Shown here piece after piece: positions 1 through 12,093 of a DNA stretch of 64,000 nt. The notes under the pieces are model-generated. The model was not told the origin of the DNA. It made no database searches and saw only the letters and a list, made by a program, of their open reading frames with translations. The DNA comes from Adiantum capillus-veneris (taxonomy: Eukaryota > Streptophyta > Polypodiopsida > Polypodiales > Pteridaceae). The translations under genes and the position numbers were made by a program. The stretch is from assembly GCA_014529385.2 (NCBI GenBank), contig CM043944.1:92911476-92975475 (forward strand), written 5' to 3'. Within the stretch, counting starts at the first letter, position 1. Every line of letters starts with the position of its first letter.

Positions 1-2
1 TT

Positions 3-2624
3 CCAAAGGATGGTTCAGTTAGGGCCACATGCAGGTTGCAGCTTGTGCATAGTGATGTTTGTGGGCCCATGCAAACTCCGTCCTTGGGCAATTACCTGTA
101 CTTCGTGACTTTCATTGATGATTACTCCAGGCATGCGTGGGTATTTCCGCTTAAAGCGAAGTCCGAAGTTTTTATGTGCTTCAAACAATTTTTGGCTATG
201 GCTGAAAATGTCTCAAAATGTACTATGGGCACCCTCCGTTCCGATCGAGGGGGGGAGTATATGTCTCATGAATTTAATGCATTTCTGGCTAGTCGTGGGA
301 TAAAACACCAATGTACAGTGCCTTATACACCTCAGCAAAATGGTGTTGCTGAGAGGAAAAACAGGTCACTAACGGAAATGGCACGATGTATGGTCAAAAG
401 TCAAGCTTTGCTGCATTCTTTTTGGCTTGAGGCCATCATGTGTGCCACTTATGTACTTAACAGGTGTCCTACGAAAGCTTTGCAGTCTATTACTCCATAT
501 GAAGCATGGCATGATAGAAAACCTTCTATTGAGCACATGCGTGTTTTTGGCTGTTTGGCATATGCTTTGGTGCCACAAGTGCAGCGCAGAAAATTGGATG
601 ATAAGGCTGTCAAATGTATTTTTGTTGGTTATAGTGCTGAAAGCAAAGGTTACAGGTTGTATCATCCGCAAACAAAACGTATTCTGGTTTCACGGGATGT
701 AGAGTTTGTGGAAGATTCTGTTCGGCCCTTGCTGTCATGTACTAGAGACAGTAATGTAAGCTCACAGGACATTTATGACACTTTGTTGCCTCTTTTCAGT
801 GGTGGAAATACGAATGTAAGTTCCAATGAGGCAAATGTACAGCCTATGGGGGTTTCTGAAAATGTTTTAGAACAGCCTATTACTGATGCAGATGTACATG
901 ATGTACTTGATGAGGAAAGGGCTGAAAATGAGCAGGCTAGAGGTATGCCAAAATGGCTGGTGCACACTTTGCGTGACAGTAAATTGGATGCACCTTTATC
1001 TAGTCGTACTCGTTCAGGCTCTCGCCATGCATCTTATGCATCAGATTGTTATGCTTTGGCTGTGTCTAGTTTACATGATGTTGAGGAGCCTCTGTCTTTT
1101 GATGAAGCACAGAATTCAGAAAATTGGATTGCTGCCATGAAATCAGAATATGATGCACTTATAGAGAATGACACATGGAATTTATGTGATTTGCCTCCTG
1201 GCAAAAAGGCCATTGGTACGAAGTGGGTTTACAAGTTGAAACGCAAGCCGGATGGTGAGATCGATCGCCATAAGGCTCGACTTGTTGCAAAGGGTTATGC
1301 ACAACAAAAAGGCATAGATTATGAAGAGACTTTTGCTCCCACTTGTCGTATGACTACTGTGCGTTTTCTATGTGCATTGGCAGCTCATTTTGGTTGGGAT
1401 GTACAGCAATCAGACATTGTTACTGCTTTCTTGAATGGTGACATATTTGAGGAAGTTTATGTAACGTAGCCTCGCGGGTTTGTCATAAAAGGACAAGAGG
1501 ACAAAGTGTGCAAATGTAAGAAGGCTTTGTATGGGTTGAAGCAATCTCCTCGTGCTTGGTATGAGAAAGCTGACACTCATTTGGTTAAACGAGGCTTTCG
1601 TAACAGTCCAACAGAAAGCACATTGTATGTAAAGCGTGAGGATGATGTATTTCTCATTATGGTTCTTTATGTTGATGATTTGCTGATCACTGGACCAAAT
1701 GAGAGACATATTGCTGAATTTAAGGCTGATTTGAATGCTACTTTCAAGATGAAAGATTTGGGGCTGTTGCATCATTACTTGGGTATACAGTTTAAGCAGT
1801 GTGATGGTGGTATTGCCTTGTGTCAGAAAAGTTACATAGAGACATTGCTATGTAAGTTTGGACTTGAGGATTGCAAACCTATTGCCACTCCCATGGAAAC
1901 AGGTTTGAAGTTGAGTCTACATGATGCTGGCGATCCTGCTGATGTCACTCTTTATCAAACTGCTGTTGGCTGCCTCATTTATGTATGCAACACGAGGCCA
2001 GATATTCAGTTTGCAGTCTCGCAGGTCAGCAGATTTATGCATAGCCCAGGGTCTAAGCATTGGCAGGCTGTCAAGAGGATTTTCCGCTACCTTAGTGGCA
2101 CTTTACATCTTGGCTTGTTTTATCCCAAGGGGGGATCATTGCCGCCAGACTTACATGCTTTTTCGGACTCAGATTGGGCTGGTTGTTTTGACACGCGAGT
2201 GTCCACAAGTGGTTTTTGTTTCATGCTTGGCAGTTCATGTATATCATGGTTGAGCAAGAAGCAACCTACTATGGCCACTTCGAGTTGTGAGGCTGAGTAC
2301 AGGGCAGTCTTCACAGCTACGGTTGAGTGTGTATGGCTCAGACGCCTTATGGCTGACTTGGGTGTTGGACAGGACACTGCCAACACTATCTACACTGACA
2401 GTCAGAGCGCATTGGCAGTTGCGAGGAACCTAGTTTTTCATGCTCGCACAAAGCACATTGAGGTGCATTACCACTATGTCAGGGAGAGGCTCTCAGCAGG
2501 AGAGATCAGCTTGGCTTATGTGCCAACACAGGACAACCTTGCAGATCTTTTCACAAAGGCATTGTCTCGTGAGAAGCTTGAAGCTTTCCGCAAAGCTTTG
2601 GGCTTACTCCCCTTTGTGGACTGA
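3..2624 (+). pseudogene. copia pol: integrase-RT-RNase H, one nonsense codon
   Basis: One frame is open from the window edge to the TGA at 2622-2624 except for a TAG at 1467-1469. The second copy has CAG at the same place (4563-4565), so this is a single C-to-T nonsense change. Integrase features: LVHSDVCGPM near residue 16, the second Asp in SDRGGEYMS, and Glu in QQNGVAERKN. The RT domain begins near 1120 and holds YVDDLLITG, with the catalytic YVDD at 1668-1679. RNase H carries SDSDWAG near 2164 and ends with the family-typical tail that includes TKHIEVHYHYVRE. Before the stop arose this would have been the C-terminal part of a Gag-Pol polyprotein. Integrase inserts the cDNA, while RT and RNase H make it. 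Apart from the one stop the reading frame is well preserved. Confidence 0.93.
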
Positions 2625-2689
2625 TCTTGTCCTCAGGGCATGGCACTTCCCTTTACTCATGTGCCAGCTCTCGTTCACCGCATCACTCC

Positions 2690-2699
2690 AGGGGGGATT
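2690..2699 (+). other. copia polypurine tract
   Basis: The purine run AGGGGGGATT abuts the TG that opens the LTR, as expected for the plus-strand primer. The second copy has the same tract one G shorter, just before 23207. Confidence 0.75.
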
Positions 2700-2927
2700 T
2701 GTTACCATATACATGTGGTAGTGATGTGTGTGAACACACTAGGACCGCCGGGGCATTTTTTCCCTCTTTAGGAGGTTTTTTCCCCCGTGCATTGTATATA
2801 CGCCCATTAGTCTAGGGCTATCAATCTTTTCATTTGCACACTAAGTAACACACTCTCTATTGTGTGCCTTGAGCTTCCTTCGTCTTCTCCAAGCTGTGTG
2901 TGTTTCTCTGCAACCCTAATTCCAACA
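2700..2927 (+). repeat. copia LTR shared by copies 1 and 2 (228 bp)
   Basis: The LTR begins TGTTACCATA and ends TCCAACA, giving the usual TG/CA ends and a short TGTT/AACA inverted repeat. The first 130 bases match 23207-23336 closely. The element interior that follows starts at once with the pre-integrase coding region. No TGGTATCA-type primer site follows the CA end, so this LTR serves as the 3' end of copy 1 and as an orphan 5' end for copy 2. Confidence 0.88.
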
Positions 2928-4771
2928 GCTATTTCAGATGCAAAACTTTGGCATGCACGTTTTGGTCATCTGAACTTTGCCAGTTTGCTACGTTCGCAGA
3001 AATATGATATGGTTGCTTCTTTGTCGCCCCTTGAAGCACTTGTCAAACATGTTTGTGAAGGATGTATTTTGGGTAAGATGCAGCGTTCTAAGTTTCCAAA
3101 GGATGGTTCAGTTCGGGCCACATGCAGGTTGCAGCTTGTCCATAGTGATGTTTGTGGGCCCATGCAAACTCCATCCTTGGGCAATTACCTTTACTTCGTG
3201 ACTTTCATTGATGATTACTCCAGGCATGCATGGGTATTTCCGCTTAAAGCGAAGTTCGAAGTTTTTATGTGCTTCAAACAATTTCTGGCTATGGTTGAAA
3301 ATGTCTCGAAATGTACTATGGGCACTCTCCGTTCCGATCGAGGGGGGGGAGTATATGTCTCATGAATTTAATGCATTTCTGGATAGTCGTGGGATAAAAT
3401 ACCAATGTACAATGCCTTATATACCTCAGCAAAATGGTGTTGCTGAGAGGAAAAACATGTCACTGACGGAAATGGCACGATGTATGGTCAAAAGTCAAGC
3501 TTTACCACATTCTTTTTCGCTTGAGGCCATCCCGTGTGCCACTTATGTACTTAACAGGTGTCCTACGAAAGCTTTGCAGTCTATTACTCCATATGAAGCA
3601 TGGCATGATAGAAAGCCTTCTATTGAGCACATGCGTGTTTTTGGCTATTTGGCATATGCTGTGGTGCCACAAACACAGCGCAGAAAATTGGATGATAAGG
3701 CTATCAAATGTATTTTTTTTGGTTATAGTGCTGAAAGCAAAGGTTACAGGTTATATCATCCGCAAACAAAGCGTATTCTAATTTCACGGGATGTAGTGTT
3801 TGTGGAAGATTCTGTTCAGCCCTTGCTGTCATGTACTAGAGACAATAATGTAAGCTCACAGGACATTTATGACACTTTGTTGCCTCTTTTCAGTGGTGGA
3901 AATACGAATGTAATTTCCAATGAGGCAAATGTACAGCCTATGGGGGTTCCTAAAAATGTTACACATCAGCCTATTACTGATGCAGAATGTACATGATGTA
4001 CTGGATGAGGAAAGGACTGAAAATGAGCAGGCTAGAGGTATGCCAAAATAGCTGGTGCACACTTTGCATGACAGTAAATTGGATGCATGACCTTTGTCTA
4101 GTCGTACTCGTTCAGGCTCTCCCCATGCATCTTATGCATCAAATTGTTATGCTTTGGCTGTCTAGCTTACATGATGTTGAGGAGCCTCTATCTTTTTATG
4201 AAGCACATAATTTAGAAAATTGGATGGCTGCCATGCAATCAGAATATGATGCACTTATAGAAAATGACACATGGACTTTATGTGATTTGACTCCTGACAA
4301 AAAGGCCATTGGTACGAAGTGGGTTTACAAGTTGAAACGCAAGACGGATGGTGAGATCGATCGCCATAAGGCTCGACTAGTTGCAAAGGGTTATGCACAA
4401 CAAAAAGGCATAGATTCTGAAGAGACTTTTGCTCCCACTTGTCGTATGACTACTGTGCATTTTCTATGTGCATTGGCAGCTCATTTTGGTTGGGATGTAC
4501 ATCAATCACACATTGTTACTGCTTTCTTGAATGGTGACATATTTGAGGAAGTTTATGTAACGCAGCCTCGCGGTTTTGTCATAAAAGGACAAGAGGACAA
4601 AGTGTGCAGATGTAAGAAGGCTTTGTATGGGTTGAAGCAATCTCCTCGTGCTTGGTATGAGAAATCTGACACTCATTTGGTTAAACGAGGCTTTCATAAC
4701 AGTCCAATAGAAAGCACATTGTATGTAAAGCGTGAGGGTGATGTACTTCTCATTGTGGTTCTTTATGTCGA
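2928..4771 (+). pseudogene. copia copy 2, upstream part: pre-integrase, integrase, RT up to YVD
   Basis: Coding starts with a pre-integrase zinc domain (LWHARFGHLN, then CEGCILGKM), followed by integrase and the first half of RT. Comparison with copy 1 shows the damage. An extra G in the G run near 3343-3350 (8 against 7) shifts the frame. An extra A near 3987 shifts it again. A TG pair is missing near 4161, which restores the RT frame after a scrambled stretch. Codons at 4086-4088 are an insertion relative to copy 1. RT reads normally up to LYVD and is then cut by the G1 gypsy insertion at 4772. The primer site, gag and protease are absent between the LTR and this region. The copy is therefore doubly defective. 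Confidence 0.9.
4767..4771. repeat. target-site duplication of G1, left copy
   Basis: GTCGA precedes the TG of the left G1 LTR. ATCGA follows the CA of the right LTR at 22201-22205. One mismatch separates the 5-bp copies. The uninterrupted copia sequence at 1671-1682 supports this as the original target inside the YVDD codons. Confidence 0.8.
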
Positions 4772-5692
4772 TGTGGGACGCATGTCTAACCTCACCATCC
4801 TATCTTATTGCAGTATTAGCGAGAATCACAATTAATTTGTCAAACCATGGGACGAAGCTGACTCGACTAGTGCATAGAGGCTACAAGAGGTTGTCAATCT
4901 CTTGGAAAACAACTAACAACTCGCATCTAACTCAAGGTACACTCAAATGATTGAAATCACCAAAAGCCAATCGCTCATCGGTAAGCAAATCACATATGTT
5001 ACAGCATCAAATGACATCCAAATGTAACGAAACTTTTAGGACAAGTTTATAAGACCTAAGCATAAATGCCAATGGCCTCAAACCCCACTTTAGGTCAAGT
5101 TCCAAAATCGCGATTATTAACAGCAGTGAATTTTTGACCTAGTCGTTTTCGACCCAGAATGCATCTAAATGCTTAGCAATGATGCCCCAATACCCCGCCT
5201 ATGCTTAGTTTTTGTTTTAAAAGGGTAAATTCCTAGTTATGATGAAATTAGGCCGCGGGTCGGCGACTCCAAAAGATACAAAATACTGTGAATGGCTTAC
5301 GTCAATGTGTAGAGCTCTTACGTGTGGTTGCAATGCAACAAACGCATTCGCAATGTGACAACCGGAGAGGGAGTAGGAAGCGTGAGAAGGAGAGAAGTGA
5401 GCGCCGTTAGCTCACGCTGTGTAATTCTTATCCAAAAACTTATGAAAAACTTACAAAAATTGGCTTTTATACCTTAGCCAAGGTTTTTGGGTGGTCAAAA
5501 GTAATAATCTGAAGTTCCACCAAAACTAGGAATTGACTGACTGATACAATCTGGAAGCTTGTAGCCCCGGCTCATTAATTACAAGGTTTACCAAGAAAAT
5601 AGGAGTTACAATATTCCCGATTTATCAAAATAATAATTGTTTTTACAAGGAGAACTCCGAAAAATGGTGTCCGCGTTAGCTTGCTGCTAACA
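4772..5692 (-). repeat. G1 3' LTR (left copy, 921 bp)
   Basis: It begins TGTGGGACGC and ends TTGCTGCTAACA on the plus strand, and matches 21281-22200 along its whole length with scattered substitutions. It contains the right half of the ATCGCGAT palindrome at 5104-5121. Transcription of G1 would run from the opposite LTR leftward into this one. Confidence 0.93.
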
Positions 5693-5709
5693 TTCCCTCC
5701 CTCCTCGCC
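5693..5709 (-). other. G1 polypurine tract
   Basis: On the minus strand a purine-rich run (GAGGAGGGAGGGAA) lies directly against the TGTTAGC start of the 3' LTR, the expected plus-strand priming site. Confidence 0.75.
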
Positions 5710-5731
5710 TGTGTCGTCTCTTGACACAGCT

Positions 5732-8700
5732 TTATGGGATGAAGTAATCTTCGGGTTGACGGCGAGCGAGGCGGTCCTTCAGTGCTTCCAGTGCCTTTTG
5801 GTATCTGATTTTGCGTTCTTTGTTTGGCACTTGTAAAAACTGCATGGTGACTTTGTTTTTCATTTCCACTGCCGGGTATCCTACAAATCTTACTGTGAGG
5901 TTGCTTATCACCGGTGCAAATATCTTCATTCACCAGGTGAAGCAGGCAATGTAAAATGCCTCCTCAAAAGCTAGCATATTGTGCGAGGGCAGAAACATGC
6001 ATCGGGCATAAAAGCCATAAAGAACTTCTTTTGAGGGTTGCCCACTTAGATCATAGCAGAGACCTTTGTTCCCTTCCAAAAATGAGAGCCATGGGGCTCC
6101 TCTCTACTCAGGATCATTGAAGACTTGTATGCATGTGAGTAGCATCCGACAGATTTTATATAACATGGCACAGGAGAGATCTGGCAGTCTTTTGAAGAAT
6201 GTCATGGCGCCCGTTAGGGTTTTCACCATGTATTCTTCTGTTGCTTGGCCTCTCTCTGGGAAATTTAGCCATGTTGGCCTCTTCTTCTACAGTGCTTCGT
6301 GTGCTTGCCACGTCCTTACTCGCGGTACCGGACAAAATGTGGGATCTTTCTGTATGGCCGTAGGTGCTCTTGTGAACAAAATCAAATATCTTGGATTCTT
6401 GTTCAACCAGCTTAGCCTCCACTTCGGGTGGTCTTGATCTGCGTCATCTTCTTGCATATCCTTGTATAATCTTTCCTTTACCTGTAAGAGTTCTACCTTG
6501 ATGAGAGGGTATGGCAGGGATTGTTGGTGCCATTGAAAATTGATTTGATTGGGAGTGAGTTGAGTGACGTTTGACGGAGTGTAAAACTCTCAAATCCCAA
6601 TCTATAGCTGCCTTCCACTGCTCATCTACCTCTAAGGCGGTCTTCTCCTTCAGTGCGTCTTCTTCAGCCTTTGACAGCCGGACCATTGGCACCATGTCTT
6701 CCTCTGTGATTTGGACCTGAAAATCTTCTCCACCACTCGGCTCTTCGGTAGACTGTGTCTCGAATTCAGCAAATGAGACCGAGGGGATTTCCACTTGGGG
6801 CGGCTTTGAAGTGCCTGCCTCTTCATGTATATCTGGCTTTCCCTCTTTGAGGACTTGATTCATTCTTTTCAATTCTGCAATTTCCTTAAGGAGCTCCTCC
6901 TCTCTTTGGACCCGCATGAGTGCCAGGTCTCTGCATTGTGACTGCTCCAGCTTCAACTCCAGCTCTAAATCTCTGTTTTTCTTTTCAAGTGCTTTATACA
7001 CCTCATCTGTTCCCTTGATTGAGGCCACGACTGGATTATCTCTTAATTGCCGCAAGAAAGTGGCCTGATCATTAATTCTTTGTTCAAAATACTGCAGAGA
7101 TGCGTTTGTTACATCTAATTGTACTTGAATCTTCTGAGCTGACAGGGAGGTGGTAAGAAGTCCATTTGTCACTTTTGTCAACTGCTCATCTTTCACTTTG
7201 CAGGCATCACATAACTTAGTCAGGAGGTCACCCAACTCCTCCATTTCCTTCTGTTGGATGTCCCTGGCTATCTGATGCCGTTCTGCTTCAGTCTATAGCT
7301 CTTGTACTTGCCTTTGGAGATCAGTGATAGTAGCCATTCTGTCATCAAGCTCACCTTGAAGAGCATCGATGACCATTTCTAATTCTTTGGCTTTAGTACT
7401 GCGGTTAAAGGCTGTTGAGCAGAGTTTCTTCGTCATGATTTGCATGTGCCTTGCATACTCATTTACTTGTAGAATGACTTCATCATTGGACTGCCACTCC
7501 TCCTGTCTTGCAAGTTGAGATGTGTTGGCAGCCTCTTGTGTTGCTTCTTATTGTGTTGTTATTACTGGTGTTTCTATAGAGATGGTTGATTTTCCTTGGC
7601 CATCCTGAGGTTTTGAAACCTCGGCAGTTGTTGTTGGTTGAGTGAAAATTATTGTTGTGGTCTCAACCCTTTCTAGTTCCACTAATGCAGGCCTTTCTGC
7701 CTTCTCAGTCTCGATTTCTTTCTCATGTGTAGTGGTTTGCTCTTTTTCTGTATCTTGCTCTTTATCAGTTTCATCTGCCTCCTTGTGAGTTTCCTCAGCT
7801 GTCTACTTTGGTGCTGTTTCAGCTTCCTTTTCTTCATGTTGTTCAGCTTGGTCAGTTTGCTGTGTAGCTTCTGTTTGGTGGGTGAATTCAGAATCTCTTT
7901 CCTTGTCGGTCTCGGCTTCTTCAGTGGTTTCTTGGCCTGGCGGTGATGATGGTGGAGTAGGCATGGGCTGGTCCTGTTGTTCCGGCGGTGGTGAGGTGGG
8001 TCGGGGAGATGCCTAACCTTGCTCTTGAGTTGCTTTTTCCTCAGCTTTCTTGGCCGCTTCTTCTGCCTCTTTCAACTTTAAGGCTTCTGCCTCTTGGTAC
8101 ATTCTTTCTAAATGATCCTTAGGATCCTCGGCCTCTTTCCTTGAATGATGCTTCGTTCGAAGTCCTTTCAAGCCGGTGGGTACCCACTTTTCTGGGTCTT
8201 TTCCCTGTGCTTGCCTAGTGCAGTGATACGCCTATTTTTCTCTTTCAAATCTCGCTTGCTTTTGAGTTGGCTCCTCTTGGTGGGCAGCCACAGCTTTCCT
8301 CTTCATCTCTTCCCTCCTGCCTCTTTTTTCTTCGTTGTCAGAGCTTTCACTACTGTGCCGCTCTGATGAGCTGTCATCTGATTCATCACCTGATTTAAAT
8401 GATCTTTTACCTGATCTTGTAGATCTTGGAGAGGGTTGAGCTGCCAAGATCCATGTGTTCTGATCCAGGGCAGGCGATAGGTTGTCGGCCATGCCGATGG
8501 CATGATAAGCTATTCTTGTCAATACTTCCGGCGCACCCAAGTATGTTATCTTTTCCTCCTTCTTGGTGGCCTTCAATGTTGTCAACACATATTGCGCGTG
8601 GTCCATTGGTGGTCTGGTGTTTGACTTCAGAACTTGTGTAAAATTGGTGGCCATGGCGTGATTTGGTGTCGTGTACCTTGGTGGCCTTTTCGCCAGGAAA

Positions 8701-9272
8701 TGAAAATGTTGATGGTACAGACGGGCTGGCTCTTCCACCTGCTTGTGGATGAGATCGGCAAATGTAGTTGCAGCTGTTTCCTTTGTAAATGTGCCCGCTG
8801 TTTTCCTATCTCTTGCCCGCATGGTCATCCCTTCAGTGGGCAATCTGAGTGCCTATGCCACTATTTCCTTTGTAATTACAACCTCGACCTTGTTTCCTTG
8901 GTTGTCTGAGATTTGGGCAGTTCCGTCTTCCTTGATGGTGGACAGAAGCTCGTAAGCTTTCTGAAAGTCTACTCCGCAGGGCTCTTGTTCATAGAAGTGT
9001 CGGAGTCCCAACTTGCGGTTAGCCTCTTTGGTTTCTGGCTTTGCAGCTACATTGTAGACCTCTTTAGGCAAGAGATGTAACTCCACCGGATGCCCTTCTT
9101 CACTCTTAAACCTGCCAGTGAAGACCGTGGTGTGGTGTTCTTCTAACTGCTCTTTAGAAAGGTAAGATGCTTTTGCAGCTTTGACCGACTCGGGGTCCAA
9201 TTGATACGGGGGCAGTTCTTGCAGTTTCTCCTTTTGGTTTAATTTCTTCTTGGCCTTCTCTGCGGCTTGCAT
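5732..9272 (-). pseudogene. G1 ORF X: large post-pol ORF with acidic, proline-rich and coiled-coil regions
   Basis: Read on the minus strand from the ATG at 9272, one frame continues to about 6444, broken only by stops at 8853-8855, 8232-8234, 8013-8015, 7804-7806, 7548-7550 and 7293-7295. After one probable frameshift near 6400 the reading resumes and ends at 5732. The undamaged protein would be about 1,180 residues. The first 300 residues look globular and include KEDGTAQI, then ITKEIVA, then ALRLPTEGM. This rhythm resembles the domain of several plant transposon proteins in which a strand motif is followed by a short LP-x-x-G turn, but that is a weak resemblance. Next come a Ser/Asp/Glu-rich basic stretch near 8400, a Glu/Thr/Pro-rich section (8000-7600) and heptad-like coiled coils (7500-6900). 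The C-terminal 150 residues are again globular. The position matches env-like ORFs of other plant gypsy elements. No signal peptide or clear membrane segment is visible. Function unknown. Confidence 0.75.
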
Positions 9273-11460
9273 TGCTCCTGTTCAGTGAATAGAGTGCAAA
9301 GCTAGCAGAGTTGTCAGATTTTTTTTCGGAATGTCCTTTTAGACTGAAATGCTAATAATCTGGTCCAAATTGCTTCAAATCAATTTTTGAGCAAGCAAAG
9401 ATGCATAAAATCATGCAGGGAACAAAACTGTATGGTCAAAACAAAAATTTGCAACCAAAGTAAAGAATCGTGATTATTTACAGTTGGGACAAATTTCAAC
9501 TTTTTGCAAACTTGGCTTTATAGGTTTGAAGTATGTACCAATTACATGCTCTGAGGGAATTATGGGCTCATTTGGATGTACAGGGTGAAAATGGTACCAG
9601 ATTTTGACTTTAGGTCTCTGAAACAGTAGATATAAGATTTTGAAATCCAAATTGACTCAAAATTGGCTAGTGGGGTTATCTCAACATGCTCTTTGGATAT
9701 ATGATGACAAATTTTTCAAATTGCCCCATTTTGGCCAAAAAGTAAATAATCGCGATTATTAACTTTTCTTCCAAAATTGACATTTTTTGGCATAGACTTG
9801 TTCTAAGCACGGTATAGACCTTGGGTATGAATTATGAGTTGATTTGGATTTTAAAAAAAAGTATTCATAACCCAAATTTTGGCTTACACAGACTTCTTTG
9901 CGTTTTTTGACAATCTTGCAAGTAATGGGTGGTCATTTTGGCTCATACTTGATTTTTGGCTTGTAATAGATGTGTACACATGATAGGTGAGGTGAATTGA
10001 CAATTTCTAAGCAAAAATGTTGCAAAAGTAAATAATCACGATTATTTACTACAGTGACAAAAACTTTGCATTTCACATAAATTTTGACCTAAACATGTTT
10101 CATACACCTAATACAAATCCTAAATTGAATTTGGTCAAGTTTGGTCATGCCGGCATCACTTTGTGCTCTGTCGACTCTGAATTCACTGTTTGTTGTGATT
10201 ACTTTGTATGTTAGGTTGGTCGGTCAAATTTGACTTTGGACTTGTCCGTAACATCATCATGAAGCTACCTGTCCAATTTTGGCTCATTTGGAGTCAGTTT
10301 GGCCTCGTATGTCGAATTTGATGCTTTGTAACCTTCGAGCCATTTTCCACTTTTCGAGGGCTTTACTTGATGGATTTCTCCAAACCAATCATATACAGTG
10401 TATATGAACCTCATTCGCAAGCCATCTGTGGAGTCAGGTCGGAATTCTGGCCTTTCCCAAAAAACCCTAATTCTCTACTGGGGACCCCCTTGACCCCAGC
10501 CGAATGATCATCTGATGGTATGGAATGGTTCTATTATATTAGGGCATGCAGGTTCAAATCCCATCCGATTTGGTCAAGCTGGCAGGCCGCTATGGTCACT
10601 TTTAGGTTGTAAGTCTTCGTGCACTGCTCGGTTTCTAGGGTTTTTTCTAGGGCTTTAGACTAGCTACCAGCCGTACAAAATGGATCATTGATTAGTAAGG
10701 AACTTACCTCTCAAGTCTCGTGTGAGACGGCACTAAAAAAGGTTAATTGTGGGTTCCGAAAATGACGCGTGAAAGAAGCTGAAATGCTCTCTCTGTAAAG
10801 GCTCCAAGTGGAAGTGAGGTGGTTTGAGCCTAAGCTAGATATCTATACCTCGACTTCCCGAACCAATTTTCCCCAGATTCCCCCGTTAGTCCTATTAGGC
10901 CGTGAAATCTATGTTAGGTTCAAAAATTTCCAAAATCGGATTCCTGTAGCTCATTCTGTAAGAAATTTGCAAAAGTAGGCTTGGCCGCTAAATTTGGGCT
11001 TCCCGCTTTCATCTTCTGATTTCGTTGAAAATTTTTGTGCTTATCCGCCTTGTCTTTCTGATCACCATCGTGTCTTCCATTTTTCCATCTGAGTTCCCTG
11101 TTATTTATTAATAATTTTTATCTTTTTATTTGAAAAGTCAAAGAGAATAGAAAAATGCTCTAAAAAAGCAAAGTGAAAATCCAATAATTAAGAAAATCCC
11201 TTGAAAAACACAACTTTATTGTTTTTTGTTGGATTTCTCCATTTTTAAGCCTCCTTTTCAACAAAAATGATGAAAAATACCCAAAAAAGGACTATTTTTG
11301 ATGATTTTTTGATAGTATATACACTATTTACACTCATCGGGAAGATATTATTAGTGAATTTTCTCTTGTTGATGAATTATAAGGGCATTATTAGGTAATT
11401 TTGCAAAAAATCACACGTTAACATGAAACTTTTTCCTCCCTCTTCAAACATTGTTCTTAA
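9273..11460. other. G1 noncoding spacer between ORF Y and ORF X
   Basis: About 2.2 kb without a credible reading frame on either strand. The left half (9460-10049) holds three copies of the ATCGCGAT palindrome at 282- and 286-bp steps. The right half (10300-11460) is AT-rich, with A and T runs near 11100-11300, and no recognisable feature. Confidence 0.7.
9460..10049. repeat. Palindrome block 1 in G1 (three copies)
   Basis: Copies lie at 9460-9481, 9742-9763 and 10028-10049. The consensus is GTAAATAATCG followed by its exact reverse complement. Each copy differs from the perfect palindrome by one or two bases. Sequence between copies is AT-rich and only faintly alike, which suggests old tandem units of about 285 bp in which the palindrome has been kept. 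Confidence 0.85.
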
Positions 11461-12066
11461 TTACTCCACCCCTCCTAGATGGCGTTCTCCGGGACGACTG
11501 CGTGCATGGGTCGAACAATTGTGTCTATGCATAGCCGTGATTTGCTCTACTATGCTATGAAGATCAATGCAATTCAACTCAATATGTTGTGCAAGAGCTG
11601 GGTCTTGAGTAAATAACTCAAGGGTTTCCGATGTCGAGGTTTGCTGTTGATGTCTTCCAAAGAGAAAATCTTGTAGCCTTTGTGCTCTTTGTTTGATAGT
11701 ACCATCAGGGTGTTTAAGCACGCTGATTGCTTCAGCTGTTGGTAGCACTTAGATGGTTGTCGAGCTTTTTCTTGCCATTGGTATCTCGGGTTGCTTGGTG
11801 CATGGTGTTTGAGAGTCTATTGAGACTTAACTCGCCACTGTTTGATTGGTTTCACAGTGTGTGGAGAAGATAAGTGCTTTGTTCCAAACCTTTTTCATGT
11901 TAGTTTCCTTGTTCATAGGTGCCCGATTCTATGATCGAATCCTTGGAACCGTCTTTTGTTTCTTTGGTGAAATTTTATGCACCCAGATCTTATTTGGTTT
12001 ATCCACAAGTTGTGCTTTTGGTACCCAAATTTGCCTGACTCCTTGCATGCTACTTGTAGCATTCAT
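11461..12066 (-). pseudogene. G1 ORF Y: small ORF after the second protease
   Basis: Starting from ATG at 12066 (an in-frame second ATG is at 12048), one minus-strand frame runs to 11461 with three internal stops, giving about 200 residues. It overlaps the end of the preceding integrase-protease ORF by a few codons' distance in another frame. Visible features are a basic N-terminal part with RQIWVPK and KIWVHKISPKK, and a C-terminal part with LPTAEAISVLKHPDG and a His/Arg-rich end. I do not recognise a family. The preserved frame through the stops suggests it was once coding. It could equally be a decayed C-terminal extension of pol. Confidence 0.5.
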
Positions 12067-12093
12067 TTGTCGAGGGGATGGAGAAGATTTTCG

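Larger units (their letters stand above)
1..2927 (+). mobile_element. Ty1/copia element copy 1, 3' portion with 3' LTR
   Basis: The 5' part lies outside the window. The visible part runs from the end of the pre-integrase region through integrase, RT and RNase H, then a polypurine tract at 2690-2699 and an LTR at 2700-2927. The order integrase before RT defines copia. A second copy of the same family follows directly and uses this LTR as its 5' end, so the two form an internal-LTR-internal array like those left by unequal recombination between LTRs. Confidence 0.93.

Noticed and set aside
7725-8909. Plus-strand frames rich in Phe, Leu and Ser, looking like membrane proteins
   Set aside because: They are the antisense of the Glu/Lys/Gln-rich ORF X.
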